Shown here piece after piece: positions 36,939-47,283 of a DNA stretch of 64,000 bases. Positions within the stretch are counted from its first letter, which is position 1. Each line of letters begins with the position of its first letter. The notes under the pieces are model-generated. The model was given only the letters and a program-made list of their open reading frames with translations, had not been told where the DNA came from and ran no database searches. Source of the DNA: Ardenticatenales bacterium (GTDB taxonomy: Bacteria > Chloroflexota > Anaerolineae > Promineifilales > Promineifilaceae); assembly GCA_020634515.1 (NCBI GenBank), contig JACKBL010000001.1, positions 558,001 through 622,000 on the forward strand. The letters run 5' to 3'. Made by a program: the position numbers and the translations under genes.

Positions 36939-37032
36939 CTCCCCGTGGTGGAGAGGGCCGGCGTCCGCGTCTGAGCCGGGCGGCGAATCGTAACAACGCC
37001 AAAGTAATGCGAATGCCCTCTCACTCGCATTC
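36939..37032 (-). ncRNA. Leader RNA element (pseudoknot) of paralogue C
   Basis: AAUGCGA/UCGCAUU hairpin with GAGAGGGC in the loop, partner GCCCUCUC. The stem shows a G-C pair where A and D have G-U. Confidence 0.65.
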
Positions 37033-37088
37033 GGTGGTTGGCAATCCACATCCATGGGGGATGATGTTGCCACCAGTTGCTTGCCGGC

Positions 37089-37124
37089 AGTATACAAAAC
37101 AGGGCATTACCAAATCATTACCAA
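37089..37124 (-). promoter_or_regulatory. SARP-type operator and promoter of paralogue C
   Basis: TTGGTAA at 37124-37118 and 37113-37107, -10 TATACT at 37094-37089. Confidence 0.75.
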
Positions 37125-37184
37125 CTATGGGGAGAGGAATACGCGGGTATTCATGGTGCATGTTTATTACACGAGAATGAAAGA

Positions 37185-37213
37185 GACGTCCATCCCAAAG
37201 TGGGATGGACGTC
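37185..37213 (-). terminator. Terminator of paralogue D
   Basis: GACGTCCATCCC/GGGATGGACGTC stem, then TCTTTCATTC on the minus strand. Confidence 0.65.
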
Positions 37214-37241
37214 AATAGAAAGGAGGAGAACGTGTAACACA

Positions 37242-37274
37242 AGATTGGTCCAATCTCTGAGATTGGACCAATCT
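37242..37274. repeat. R4 double palindrome after paralogue D
   Basis: Same element, with CTG instead of CAG between the two palindromes on the plus strand. Confidence 0.85.
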
Positions 37275-37286
37275 AAAAGCGGCCGC

Positions 37287-40106
37287 TTACGGCGTCCAGG
37301 GGCTGCTCTGGCCGTCGTAGTTGCCGGACATGAGGACCAGGTCGAGCAGGTCCACCAGACCGGTCTCGTTCACGTCCGAGTTCTGCTGCCCGCCGCCGCC
37401 ACCGTCGGCGCAGGTGTTGTTGCCCGTGCCGAAGTCGGCCCCGATGCAGGTGGCGTCCGCCAGCGTGATTTCGTTGTCGTCGTTGGCGTCGCCGCCGAGG
37501 AGGAGGACGGTCGCCGGGCTGATGAGGCCGTTGGCGTCCGGGCCGCTGGCGGTGAAGGCGTGGGCGTAGTCGGTGGCGCTGTCCGCGGTGGTGGGCAGGT
37601 GCAGGGGGGCGTCGCTGTAGAGGTAGACGACTTCGTCCAGCACCGCGCCCAGCGGAGTGGTGGTGTACGCGCCGGAACTGGCGCTGCTGCCGTTGCCTAA
37701 CTCAACCGCCGTGGCCCGGTTGGCGACGTCGAACACCTGGATGGTGGCCCCGCTGTCGTTGGGTCGCCCTTCGCGGTCGATGAAGCCGGTGAAGCGGAGG
37801 TCGATGACGATGATTTCGCCGTCGTTGGTGTCCAGGATGAGGCGCAGGCCGCTCCCTTCCTCCGCGCCAAAGCCGCCGTTGTTCACGTACACCTTCACCC
37901 CCGCCTGGGCGGCGCTGGCCAGCAGGGCCGGGTCGGTGGCCACGTCGAAGATGGCCGTGCCGGCAGCAATCGAGGTCATGTCCAGCGTGATCACCTGGTT
38001 GTCCACGCCGGCGGCGTCCGCGTCCGGCTCCTGGCGGTAGCAGTGCCCCGTTATCACGCCGGAGGTGGCCGTGTTCAGGACACAGCCACCCGCGCCGCCG
38101 GCGAAGGTGCTGGCCGCCGCGCTGTTCAGGGTCAGGCGCGTGTTGTCGTAGGTGAGTTCAAACTGCACCCCGTACAGCCCCGCCGCATCCACGTCCACGG
38201 TGGTGATGAAGGTCTCCCCGTTGAACACCTCGCGCTGCTCCAGGGCGGTGTCCGTCGGGTCGGGGGCGAAGAACAGTTCGGAGAAGGTGGGGTTGGTCAC
38301 GTCCAGCGGCCCGGTGCCGCCGCTGCCGTCGCCGGAGGCCGCGCCGGCGCGCGCGCCCCAGGAGTTGTACTGCGCGTCCAGGTTGCTGGCGCCGTCGTGT
38401 TGGATGCCGTTGCCGCCGTTGGCCTTGAACAGGTTGCCGCGCACGGTGACCACGCCGCCCAGGGCCACGCCACTGTCGATTTGCAGGCCGGCGTCAGTGT
38501 TGTCGTGGAGGTAGCTGCTGACCAGCTTGAAGGAGGTGACGTCCGCCGCCACCTGCACGCCATCCTCCCAATTGAGGATTTCGCAGCCGTCCACGATGAG
38601 GTTGTCGCCGCCGGACTGTACCAGGATGGCCGGGAAGGGGCTGTTGCTGCCGGTGTTGTCCGGGTCGCCGTCCAGCACGCCGCCGGCGGCGCAATCCACG
38701 GTCACGTCCGCGGCGGTGATGGTTAGCGCGGGTGAGCCGGGGAAAATGGTGGCCCCGTTCATCTCAATCGTCAGCCCTGCTTTGTCCACTGTGGCCCCGA
38801 TGTATTGTTCCCCTGGCGTCAGCGTAATCGTATCACCGGGGTTCGCCGCATCCACCAAGTCTTGCAGCAAAAGATCGGCGGGTTTCAATCGCGCTGCCAA
38901 CCACGTGCCGCCGCTCCCGTAGCCGATGGCGACAATATTGCCATCGGGTTGTAGGATGACGTCATTGATATAGTTGCTTGGGATTGTGGCAATACCACTG
39001 CTCCCAAATTCTGAGTCCAATGACCCATCTGGGAGGTAACGAAGGATAATGCCCGATCCGCTTCTACCCGTTACCAGAATGTTGCCATCGGCCTGAACGG
39101 CTACTCCTGTTCGATCAACGGGAAATAGGCCAATGTCGGTGGTTACTATGCCGCCGCTGCCGAAACTACCATCCAACACACCATTACTCTGGTAGCGCAG
39201 CACAATGAGAGAATCGTTACCACTGATGTTCTTTTTGCCGGCAACGACAATCTTGCCATCATCTTGTAACGCCAACCCATGGTAATAATTGGTCTGCTCC
39301 GAGGCCAACCCGGTTATAGCGATTCCCCCACTGCCGAAGCCTGAGTCCAGACTTCCATTTGTGTAAACGGGCCACAAATAGGTCTGAAAACGCTCCTGAA
39401 TTTTTGGTTGGCCCAACGACCACGATTTTATTGTCAGGCTGGATGAGAACATCGCTGGCAAAAGCAACTTCTGAACCAATGTTAACCTCGACAATGCCAT
39501 CCCCATCGAAACTGGTGTCCAGGCTGCCATTACTGTTATAGCGGGTGATAGCGAGATGGTAGGGATTGTTGCAGCAGCCACCGACGACGACAATTTTGCC
39601 ATCCGACTGCACAGCGACGGCACGGGCCGTATCATGCATTGTTGGGGCAATGTCCGTCTTGACAATGCCATCCCCGTCAAAGCTGGTGTCCAGGCTGCCA
39701 TCTGTGTTGAATCGCACGACGCTGAAGGATGCGTCTCCTTCACCATCATACGCTTCGCCCACGGCTATGGCTTTGCCATCAGATTGAACAGCTACATCCA
39801 GACTAAAACTCGGTTTCAAGGGCTATCCGCGCAAAACCATCACCATCGAAGGTGGTATCGACACTCCCGTCGCTGTTGAAGCGCGCCACGGTCTGCCCGC
39901 CTCCAGGGCCGGCAAGATAGATTTTCCCATCATGTATGGCCCCTTGGTACGGCGTGCCTCCCTATCCCTCCTATCGTAGCTATACCGCCAGTACCGAAGC
40001 TGGAATCCAAATCGCCCGGTGCAGCCTGGATCGTGCCGGTCATTAAGAGAATGCTGACAGTGAGGAGAGCAAAGAACATTAACTTTCGAGCGTGTTTGCG
40101 AAACAT
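37287..40106 (-). pseudogene. Dockerin paralogue D: delta-60 propeller type, three frameshifts
   Basis: Start ATG at 40106 (MFRKHARKLMFFALLTVSIL, signal peptide ending IQAAP). The frame is lost near 39960, regained after an extra base near 39825, and lost and regained again near 39365, where the Asn-Thr-Asp before a blade is garbled. From 39365 to the stop it is continuous. Seven delta-60 blades can be traced across the pieces; blade sequences are close to C. The beta-helix, cohesin-like and dockerin regions are intact and near-identical to the other copies. Confidence 0.75.
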
Positions 40107-40147
40107 TTTTCCTCCTGGAAAATATCCTGCCCTGATGCAAGCGAACG

Positions 40148-40241
40148 CTCCCCATGATGGAGAGGGCTGTCGTCCGTTCCCGGTAGGGCAGGCGAGATGT
40201 CATGAGCCTGGAAGAATACGCGTGCCCTCTCATGCGCATTC
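40148..40241 (-). ncRNA. Leader RNA element (pseudoknot) of paralogue D
   Basis: GAAUGCGC/GCGUAUUC hairpin with one G-U pair and GAGAGGGC in the loop. The partner GCCCUCUC is at 40167-40160. Confidence 0.65.
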
Positions 40242-40298
40242 CCTGGTTGCTGGGTGACGTCTATTTGGAGACGCTGTTGCCCGCAGCTATTTGCCGGC

Positions 40299-40334
40299 AG
40301 TATACAAAACAGAGCATTACCAAATCATTACCAA
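40299..40334 (-). promoter_or_regulatory. SARP-type operator and promoter of paralogue D
   Basis: TTGGTAA at 40334-40328 and 40323-40317, -10 TATACT at 40304-40299. Confidence 0.75.
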
Positions 40335-40394
40335 CTTTTGGGAGAGGCATACCCGGTTGTTCACGTCGCGCCTGGGCGGCGGGAAAGGAAAGAA

Positions 40395-40423
40395 GACGTC
40401 CATCCCACAACGAGATGGACGTC
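40395..40423 (-). terminator. Terminator of paralogue E
   Basis: GACGTCCATC stem as in the other copies, one mismatch (CGAGATGG), followed by TTCTTTCCTTTCC. Confidence 0.6.
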
Positions 40424-40505
40424 AATAGAAAGGAGGAGAACGTGTGGGGGTCAACCCTCGCGTTTTTCCAACGCGCGGGCTGCGTCTAAAGGAGAAGTGG
40501 TGTGA

Positions 40506-43245
40506 TTACGGCGTCCAGGGGCTACTCTGGCCGTCGTAGTTGCCGGACATGAGGACCAGGTCGAGCAGGTCCACCAGGCCGGTCTCGTTCACGTCGGAAT
40601 TCTGCTGCCCATTGCCGCCACCGTCGGCGCAGGTGTTGTTGCCCGTGCCGAAGTCGGCCCCGATGCAGGTGGCGTCCGCCAGCGTGATTTCGTTGTCGTC
40701 GTTGGCGTCGCCGCCGAGGAGGAGGACGGTCGCCGGGCTGATGAGGCCGTTGGCGTCCGGCCCGCTGGCGGTGAAGGCGTGGGCGTAGTCGGTGGCGCTG
40801 TCCGCGGTGGTGGGCAGGTGCAGGGGAGCGTCGCTGTAGAGGTAGACGACTTCGTCCAGCACCGCGCCCAGCGGGGTGGTCGTGTACGCGCCGGAACTGG
40901 CGCTGCTGCCGTTGCCTAACTCAACCGCCGTGGCCCGGTTGGCGACGTCGAACACCTGGATGGTGGCCCCGCTGTCGTTGGGTCGCCCTTCGCGGTCGAT
41001 GAAGCCGGTGAAGCGGAGGTCGATGACGATGATTTCGCCGTCGTTGGTGTCCAGGATGAGGCGCAGGCCGCTCCCTTCCTCCGCACCGAAGCCGCCGTTG
41101 TTCACGTACACCTTCACCCCCGCCTGAGCCGCGCTGGCCAGCAGGGCCGGGTCGGTGGCCACGTCGAAGATGGCCGTGCCGGCAGCAATCGAGGTCATGT
41201 CCAGCGTAATCACCTGGTTGTCCACGCCGGCGGCGTCCGCGTCCGGCTCCTGGCGATAGCAGTGACCCGTTATCACGCCGGAGGTGGCCGTGTCCAGGAC
41301 ACAGCCACCCGCGCCGCCGGCGAAGGTGCTGGCCGCCGCACTGTTCAGGGTCAGGCGGGTGTTGTCGTAGGTGAGTTCAAACTGCACCCCGTACAGCCCC
41401 GCCGCGTCCACGCCCACGGTGGTGATGAAGGTCTCCCCGTTGAACACCTCGCGCTGCTCCAGGGCGGTGTCCGTCGGGTCGGGGGCGAAGAACAGTTCGG
41501 CAAAGGTGGGGTTGGTCACGTCCAGCGGCCCGGTGCCGCCGCTGCCGTCGCCGCTTGCCGCGCCGGCGCGCGCGCCCCAGGAGTTGTACTGCGCGTCCAG
41601 GTTGCTGGCGCCATCGTGCTGGATGCCGTTGCCGCCGTTGGCCTTGAACAGGTTGCCGCGCACGGTGACCACGCCACCCAGGGCCACGCCGCTGTCAATT
41701 TGCAGGCCGGCGTCGGTGTTGTCGTGGAGGTAGCCGCTGACCAGCTTGAAGGAGGTGACGTCCGCGGCCACCTGCACGCCGTCCGCCCAATTGAGGATTT
41801 CGCAGCCATCGACGATGAGGTTATCGCCGCCCGCCTGCACCAGGATGGCCGGGAAGGGGCTGTTGCACTGCCTGTGCCGCCGGGGTCGCCGTCCAGCACG
41901 CCGCCGGCGCTGCAATCGACGGTCACGTCCGCGGCGGTGATGGTCAGGGCGGGGGAGCCGGGGATAATGGTGGCCCCATTCATCTCAATGGTCAGTCCAG
42001 CCTTGTCTACAACTGCTCCCATATAAGCCACGCCTGGTGTCAGCGTAATGGTGTCGCCCGGATTGGCGGCATTTACCAGGTCCTGTAAGGACTCTACCTG
42101 GGATTGATAAATGATGGAAGTTAATGTTGAAAGTAGTTGCTGTCATCACGATAGTTTGCTACTGCCAGATAGGTGCTGTTGCCAATGGTGAAGGATTCCC
42201 AATCAGTGGCCCCGTGGGTGGGAACAGTCTGCACTTCAACAAACGAACTGCCATTCCAGTGGTAAATGCGGGAGTCCAGGTTCCAGTTCGTGCCATCATT
42301 ACGACTGGCTAACGCCAGGTAGTTTTTCGTTGTCAATGGTAAAGGCGTGCCAGTCAAAACCTCCAACGGTGGGGATGGTCTGGAACTCGACAAAGGCGCT
42401 GCCATTCCAACGGTAGATAATTGAGTTGAGGCCATAGGTGCTCCCATCGTACCAATTTGCTACCGCCAGATACGTGTCGCTACCGATGGTGAATGATTCC
42501 CAGTCGGTCGCGCCGTGGGTGGGGATAGTCTGTATCTCGATAAACGAGCTGCCATTCCAACGAAAGATGCGCGAACTCTGGTTATAGTTGCCGGCGCTAT
42601 AATGTTGAGTCAGCGCCAGATACGTGTCGTTGCCAATGGTGAACGGTTCCCAATCATAAGCCCCATTCGTGGAAATAGCCTGTACCTCCGTGAATTGGCT
42701 ACCATTCCAACGATAGATGCGGGAGATAAGTTGTTGGGTTGTCGCATCGTTGAAATTGGCCACGGCCAGATAAGTGTCTCCACCGATGACGAACGATTCC
42801 CAATCCGGCGTCTGGTTTCGTAGGAAAGCTCTGCATCTCCAATGAAATGCAGATCCATTCCAGCGATAGACCTTGGAGTTGATATTTGGCGTCGTGTCGT
42901 TGTGTGAGTTCGCCACCGCCAGATAGGTGTCGCCGCCAATGGTGAATGGTTCCCAATCCCGCGCCCCCATTCGTCGGGATCGCCTGCACTTCAACGAAGG
43001 CAGTCCCATTCCAGCGATAAATGCGAGAATCAAGGTTGTGAGTCGAACCATTGCGAATTATTGGCTACTGCCAAATAGGTGTCGCCGCCGATGGTAAACG
43101 CCTCCCAATCATAGGCTCCGTCTGTGACAACGATCTGCACTTGCTGGATGTCCGGATTAGCGGCCCGGGTAGTCCCTGTCATGATCATCATGATAAGGAG
43201 CAGCAGCGCCAACGTCCAAGATTTACGGATGTGTCGATAAAACAT
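40506..43245 (-). pseudogene. Dockerin paralogue E: EPTP/EAR propeller type, several frameshifts
   Basis: Start ATG at 43245 (signal peptide SWTLALLLLIMMIMTGTTRA). The N-terminal half is built of EPTP/EAR-like repeats (DWEAFTIGGDTYLAVAN, YRWNGSAF); seven can be traced, but in three frames, with breaks near 43050, 42975, 42830, 42330, 42130 and 41870. The C-terminal beta-helix, cohesin-like, regulatory-like and dockerin portion is open from about 41870. Unlike the other copies it lacks the R4 palindrome after its stop; instead a CGCGTT/AACGCG hairpin lies there. Decay or assembly error, as for B-D. Confidence 0.75.
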
Positions 43246-43284
43246 TTCTTCCTCCTGAAAAGAAGTCTGTCCACCTACCAAACG

Positions 43285-43376
43285 CTCCCCGTGGTGGAGA
43301 GGGCCGGCGCCTGAGCTTTGGCCGACAGATGAGAGTCCTTGTTTCGCAGGAATGCGAATGCCCTCTCATTCGCATT
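43285..43376 (-). ncRNA. Leader RNA element (pseudoknot) of paralogue E
   Basis: The most perfect copy: AAUGCGAAU/AUUCGCAUU 9-bp hairpin whose loop is exactly GAGAGGGC, with partner GCCCUCUC downstream. Confidence 0.7.
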
Positions 43377-43433
43377 TAGTGGTTGGCAATTCGCGTCCAT
43401 TGGGGACAATGTTGCCGCCAACTACTTGCCGGC

Positions 43434-43469
43434 AGTATACAAAACAGGGCATTACCAAATCATTACCAA
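43434..43469 (-). promoter_or_regulatory. SARP-type operator and promoter of paralogue E
   Basis: TTGGTAA at 43469-43463 and 43458-43452, -10 TATACT at 43439-43434. Confidence 0.75.
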
Positions 43470-43480
43470 CAATGAAACGT

Positions 43481-43580
43481 TGACTCTACTGAAAAAAGGC
43501 CAAAAACCGGGTTTTTACACATGAACCACTCTGGTGATTTCGGCCGGACACTCGAAAAACCCGGTTTTTTCAGTGAACTC
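43481..43580. repeat. Dispersed repeat family R6, copy 3 (inverted)
   Basis: GAAAAAAGGCCAAAAACCGG ... CACATGAACCACTCTGG ... GAAAAAACCGGG: reverse complement of copies 1 and 2. It sits between the operator of paralogue E and the toxin-antitoxin promoter. Confidence 0.7.
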
Positions 43581-43585
43581 AAACA

Positions 43586-43631
43586 TTGACATGCCGTCTC
43601 TTGTTTTGTAGACTGGTCTTATACTAGTCTA
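43586..43631 (+). promoter_or_regulatory. Promoter and palindromic operator of the toxin-antitoxin pair
   Basis: Consensus TTGACA (43586-43591), 17-nt spacer, TAGACT (43609-43614). The -10 is also the left arm of an inverted repeat TAGACT ... AGTCTA ending at 43631, as expected for antitoxin autorepression. Confidence 0.75.
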
Positions 43632-43645
43632 AAGGGGTGTTTTAC

Positions 43646-43888
43646 ATGGAAACGGTCGGCGCTTATGAAGCGAAAACCCATCTTTCGGAATTACTGGAGC
43701 GCGTTGCGCGGCAAGGCGCTCGCATCACCATCACCCGACACGGTGTGCCCGTGGCCATCCTGCAACCCGTTGATCCAAACGAGCAGGTTGATGTTGCTAC
43801 GGTCATTGCGGACCTGCGTCACTTTCGCCAACAAAACAGTCTGGGCGATACGACGATTCGTGACCTGATCGAAGAAGGCAGGCGTTAA
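43646..43888 (+). CDS. Phd/YefM-family antitoxin
   Basis: 80 residues from the ATG at 43646. A GTG nine bases earlier is also in frame, but AAGGGG is correctly spaced for the ATG. The N-terminal part METVGAYEAKTHLSELLERV, followed by GARITITRHGVPVAILQP, is the Phd/YefM DNA-binding fold. The C-terminal part (IADLRHFRQQNSLGDTTIRDLI) is the expected flexible toxin-neutralising tail. Role: binds and neutralises the PIN toxin encoded directly downstream and represses its own promoter at the adjacent palindrome. The stop codon abuts the toxin start. Confidence 0.9.
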   Translation: METVGAYEAKTHLSELLERVARQGARITITRHGVPVAILQPVDPNEQVDVATVIADLRHFRQQNSLGDTTIRDLIEEGRR

Positions 43889-44308
43889 ATGAGCAGCCTC
43901 TTTGTTATTGACAATTCCGTCATCATGACCTGGTGTTTCCAGGATGAAGCGGACCCCTATGCGGACGCCGTGCTTGACAAATTGATAACCGCAAAGGCCA
44001 TCGTACCGTCTATCTGGCCGCTGGAGGTTGTGAATGTGCTGTTGGTCGCGGAGCACCGGTGGCGGCTGCGCCAGACAGATAGCGTACGTTTCCTGGCGCT
44101 GCTGGCACAATTACCGATCACTGTGGAACATGAGCGCATAGAGAAAAGAATGGGTGAGATTCTGGCCCTGGGAAGGGCGACCCATCTTTCGAGCTATGAC
44201 GCGGCCTATCTAGAGCTATCCATGCGGCTGGGATTACCCATAGCGACGCTTGACCAGAAATTGCTTGCCGCGGCCCAGCAGGTAGCCGTTCCCTTGTTCG
44301 ACATCTAG
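43889..44308 (+). CDS. PIN-domain toxin ribonuclease (VapC-like)
   Basis: 139 residues. The PIN acidic residues are visible: D in FVIDNSVIM, E in PLEVVNVLL, D in SYDAAYLEL and D in ATLDQKL. Such proteins are Mg-dependent endoribonucleases that usually cut tRNA or rRNA; the target here is unknown. The ATG follows the antitoxin stop with no gap, indicating translational coupling. The pair lies in plus orientation inside an otherwise minus-strand paralogue array, so it is an insertion relative to the array or a stabiliser of it. Confidence 0.9.
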   Translation: MSSLFVIDNSVIMTWCFQDEADPYADAVLDKLITAKAIVPSIWPLEVVNVLLVAEHRWRLRQTDSVRFLALLAQLPITVEHERIEKRMGEILALGRATHLSSYDAAYLELSMRLGLPIATLDQKLLAAAQQVAVPLFDI

Positions 44309-44398
44309 GTGCGGAAGGAAAGGAGGCTTCTTCAGTACTGGCTGGAGACTGTGGTTGCCAGTTGTGATGACAATTAGCCAGAGCAACCAAGGGGAGGG

Positions 44399-44425
44399 GG
44401 CGTCCCCCCACAATGGGGGGACGCC
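44399..44425. terminator. Strong hairpin between PIN toxin and paralogue F
   Basis: GGCGTCCCCCCA/TGGGGGGACGCC, 12-bp stem with CAA loop. No T-tract; it is placed between convergent ends and replaces the GACGTCCATCCC terminator of the other copies. Confidence 0.55.
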
Positions 44426-44472
44426 GCTAAAACGGAGGGAAAGAAAGTCCGCGCAAACTTCAGTTTGTGGCA

Positions 44473-44505
44473 AGATTGGTCCAATCTCTGAGATTGGACC
44501 AATCT
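44473..44505. repeat. R4 double palindrome after paralogue F
   Basis: Same 33-nt element, present although the flanking terminator differs. Confidence 0.85.
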
Positions 44506-44517
44506 AAAACTGGCCGC

Positions 44518-47241
44518 TTACGGCGTCCAGGGGCTACTCTGGCCGTCGTAGTTGCCGGACATGAGGACCAGGTCGAGCAGGTCTACCAGACCGGTCTCGT
44601 TCACGTCCGAGTTCTGTAGCGCATTGCCGCCACCGTCGGCGCAGGTGTTGTTGCCCGTGCCGAAGTCGGCCCCGATGCAGGTGGCGTCCGCCAGCGTGAT
44701 TTCGTTGTCGTCGTTGGCGTCGCCGCCGAGGAGGAGGACGGTCGCCGGGCTGATGAGGCCGTTGGCGTCCGGGCCGCTGGCGGTGAAGGCGTGGGCGTAG
44801 TCGGTGGCGCTGTCCGCGGTGGTGGGCAGGTGCAGGGGGGCGTCGCTGTAGAGGTAGACGACTTCGTCCAGCACCGCGCCCAGCGGAGTGGTGGTGTACG
44901 CGCCGGAACTGGCGCTGCTGCCGTTGCCTAACTCAACCGCCGTGGCCCGGTTGGCGACGTCGAACACCTGGATGGTGGCCCCGCTGTCGTTGGGTCGCCC
45001 TTCGCGGTCGATGAAGCCGGTGAAGCGGAGGTCGATGACGATGATTTCGCCGTCGTTGGTGTCCAGGATGAGGCGCAGGCCGCTCCCTTCCTCCGCACCG
45101 AAGCCGCCGTTGTTCACGTACACCTTCACCCCGGCCTGGGCCGCGCTGGCCAGCAGGGCCGGGTCGGTGGCCACGTCGAAGATGGCCGTGCCGGCAGCAA
45201 TCGAGGTCATGTCCAGCGTGATCACCTGGTTGTCCGCCCCCGCCGCGTCCGCGTCCGGCTCCTGGCGATAGCAGTGACCGCTAATGACCCCAGAGGTGGT
45301 CGTGTCCAGGATGCAGCCGCCCGCGCCGCCGGCGAAGGTGCTGGCCGCCGCGCCGTTGAGCGTCAATCTGGTGTCGTCGTAGTACAGTTCAAACTGCACC
45401 CCGTACAGCCCCGCCGCGTCCACGTCCACGGTGGTGATGAAGGTCTCCCCGTTGAACACCTCGCGCTGCTCCAGGGCGGTGTCCGTCGGGTCGGGGGCGA
45501 AGAACAGTTCGGAGAAGGTGGGGTTGGTCACGTCCAGCGGCCCGGTGCCGCCGCTGCCGTCGCCGGAGGCCGCGCCGGCGCGCGCGCCCCAGGAGTTGTA
45601 CTGCGCGTCCAGGTTGCTGGCGCCATCGTGCTGGATGCCGTTGCCGCCGTTGGCCTTGAACAGGTTGCCGCGCACGGTGACCACGCCGCCCAGGGCCACG
45701 CCGCTGTCGATTTGCAGGCCGGCGTCGGTGTTGTCGTGGAGGTAGCCGCTGACCAGCTTGAAGGAGGTGACGTCCGCCGCCACCTGCACGCCGTCTTCCC
45801 AATGCCGGATTTCGCAGCCGTCCACGATGAGGTTGTCGCCGCCGGACTGTACCAGGATGGCCGGGAAGGGGCTGTTGCTGCCGGTGTTGTCCGGGTCGCC
45901 GTCCAGCACGCCGCCGGCGGCGCAATCCACGGTCACGTCCGCGGCGGTGATGGTTAGCGCGGGTGAGCCGGGGATAATGGTGGCCCCATTCACGTCAACC
46001 GTCAGTCCAACTTTGTCTACAGTTGCCCCATAATATGATGTTCCTGGCGTGAGGATAATCGTATCACCTGGACTTGCTGCATCCACTAGTTCTTGCAGTG
46101 ATTCTGCCTGGAACTGATAAATGCGGGAATTGATGTTGCGGGTTGTGCCATCATATTGGTTTGCTACTGCCAGATAAGTAGCGCTACCGATAGTAAACGG
46201 CGCCCAATCGCGCGCTCCACTGGTGGCAATGGCTTGCACTTCAATAAAAGCGCTGCCATTCCAACGATAGATGCGGGAGTCAATGTTAGAGGTTGTGTCG
46301 TCCCCATTATTGGCAACTGCCAGGTAGCTGTTGCCCCCGATGGTAAACGCCGCCCAGTCACGCGCTCCATGGGTGGGGATGGCTTGCACCTCGACAAAGG
46401 TGCTGCCATTCCAACGGTAGATGCGGGAGTCAATGTTTTTGGTTGTGTCATTATACAAGTTAGCCACTGCCAGATAGGTGTCGCTGCCAATGGTAAACGA
46501 TTCCCAGTCCTCGGCTCCATTGGTGGGAATGGCCTGCACTTCAATAAAAGCGCTGCCATTCCAACGATAGATGCGGGAGTTGACGTTATTCGTCGCACCA
46601 TTGTTGGCGTTAGCTACCGCCAGATAGGTGTCACTGCCAATGGTAAAGGATGTCCAATGTGCCGCCCAATTAGTAGGGATGGCCTGTATCTCAATAAACT
46701 GACTGCCGTTCCAGCGGTAAATACGAGAGTCGATGTTGCTGGTCGTACCATTGCTACTGTTAGCTACTGCCAGATAGGAGTCGCTGCCGATTGTAAACGC
46801 TTCCCAGTCATGTGCCCCATTGGTGGCAATAGCCTGTATCTCAATGAACTGACTGCCATTCCAGCGGTAGATACGGGAGTCAATGTTGAATGAGCCATTG
46901 CTAAAGTTAGCCACTGCCAGGTAGGTATCGCTGCCAATGGTAAACGATTCCAAATCACGAGCCTCATTTGTGGGGATTGCTTGTATCTCAACAAATGTGC
47001 CGCTGATTTGACGATAAATCCGGGAGTCAATATTGCCTGTTGCGTCATTGTAGTAATTGGCTACCGCCAAATAGGCATCGCTGCCAATCGTAAACGGTTC
47101 CCAATCGTAGGCCCCATTGGTAGAGATAGCTTGTACTTCCTGAAACTGAGGTTCGGCAGCCTGGGTGGTACTGACCATGGCCGTTATGATGACGGTCAGT
47201 AGAGCAAAGAACAAGAACCTGTGAGCGCGTTTGTGGACCAT
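44518..47241 (-). CDS. Dockerin paralogue F: seven EPTP/EAR repeats, beta-helix, cohesin-like, dockerin
   Basis: 907 residues from the ATG at 47241, chosen because AGGAGG precedes it and a signal peptide (FLFFALLTVIITAMVSTTQAA) follows; the open frame extends further upstream without merit. Seven repeats of about 51 residues (about 32-385) carry AIPTNGA-x-DWE-x-FTIGSDTYLAVAN and SRIYRWNGS, matching EPTP/EAR repeats that form seven-bladed propellers. Beta-helix (about 390-580), cohesin-like domain (about 605-740), regulatory-like beta domain and type I dockerin follow, nearly identical to the other copies. Its last Ca-loop pair is separated by NNTCADGGGNALQNSDVN. Secreted; intact. Confidence 0.88.
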   Translation of the reverse strand: MVHKRAHRFLFFALLTVIITAMVSTTQAAEPQFQEVQAISTNGAYDWEPFTIGSDAYLAVANYYNDATGNIDSRIYRQISGTFVEIQAIPTNEARDLESFTIGSDTYLAVANFSNGSFNIDSRIYRWNGSQFIEIQAIATNGAHDWEAFTIGSDSYLAVANSSNGTTSNIDSRIYRWNGSQFIEIQAIPTNWAAHWTSFTIGSDTYLAVANANNGATNNVNSRIYRWNGSAFIEVQAIPTNGAEDWESFTIGSDTYLAVANLYNDTTKNIDSRIYRWNGSTFVEVQAIPTHGARDWAAFTIGGNSYLAVANNGDDTTSNIDSRIYRWNGSAFIEVQAIATSGARDWAPFTIGSATYLAVANQYDGTTRNINSRIYQFQAESLQELVDAASPGDTIILTPGTSYYGATVDKVGLTVDVNGATIIPGSPALTITAADVTVDCAAGGVLDGDPDNTGSNSPFPAILVQSGGDNLIVDGCEIRHWEDGVQVAADVTSFKLVSGYLHDNTDAGLQIDSGVALGGVVTVRGNLFKANGGNGIQHDGASNLDAQYNSWGARAGAASGDGSGGTGPLDVTNPTFSELFFAPDPTDTALEQREVFNGETFITTVDVDAAGLYGVQFELYYDDTRLTLNGAAASTFAGGAGGCILDTTTSGVISGHCYRQEPDADAAGADNQVITLDMTSIAAGTAIFDVATDPALLASAAQAGVKVYVNNGGFGAEEGSGLRLILDTNDGEIIVIDLRFTGFIDREGRPNDSGATIQVFDVANRATAVELGNGSSASSGAYTTTPLGAVLDEVVYLYSDAPLHLPTTADSATDYAHAFTASGPDANGLISPATVLLLGGDANDDNEITLADATCIGADFGTGNNTCADGGGNALQNSDVNETGLVDLLDLVLMSGNYDGQSSPWTP

Positions 47242-47283
47242 TTTTTCCTCCTGAAGAATAACCTGTCCTGATGCAAGCGAACG

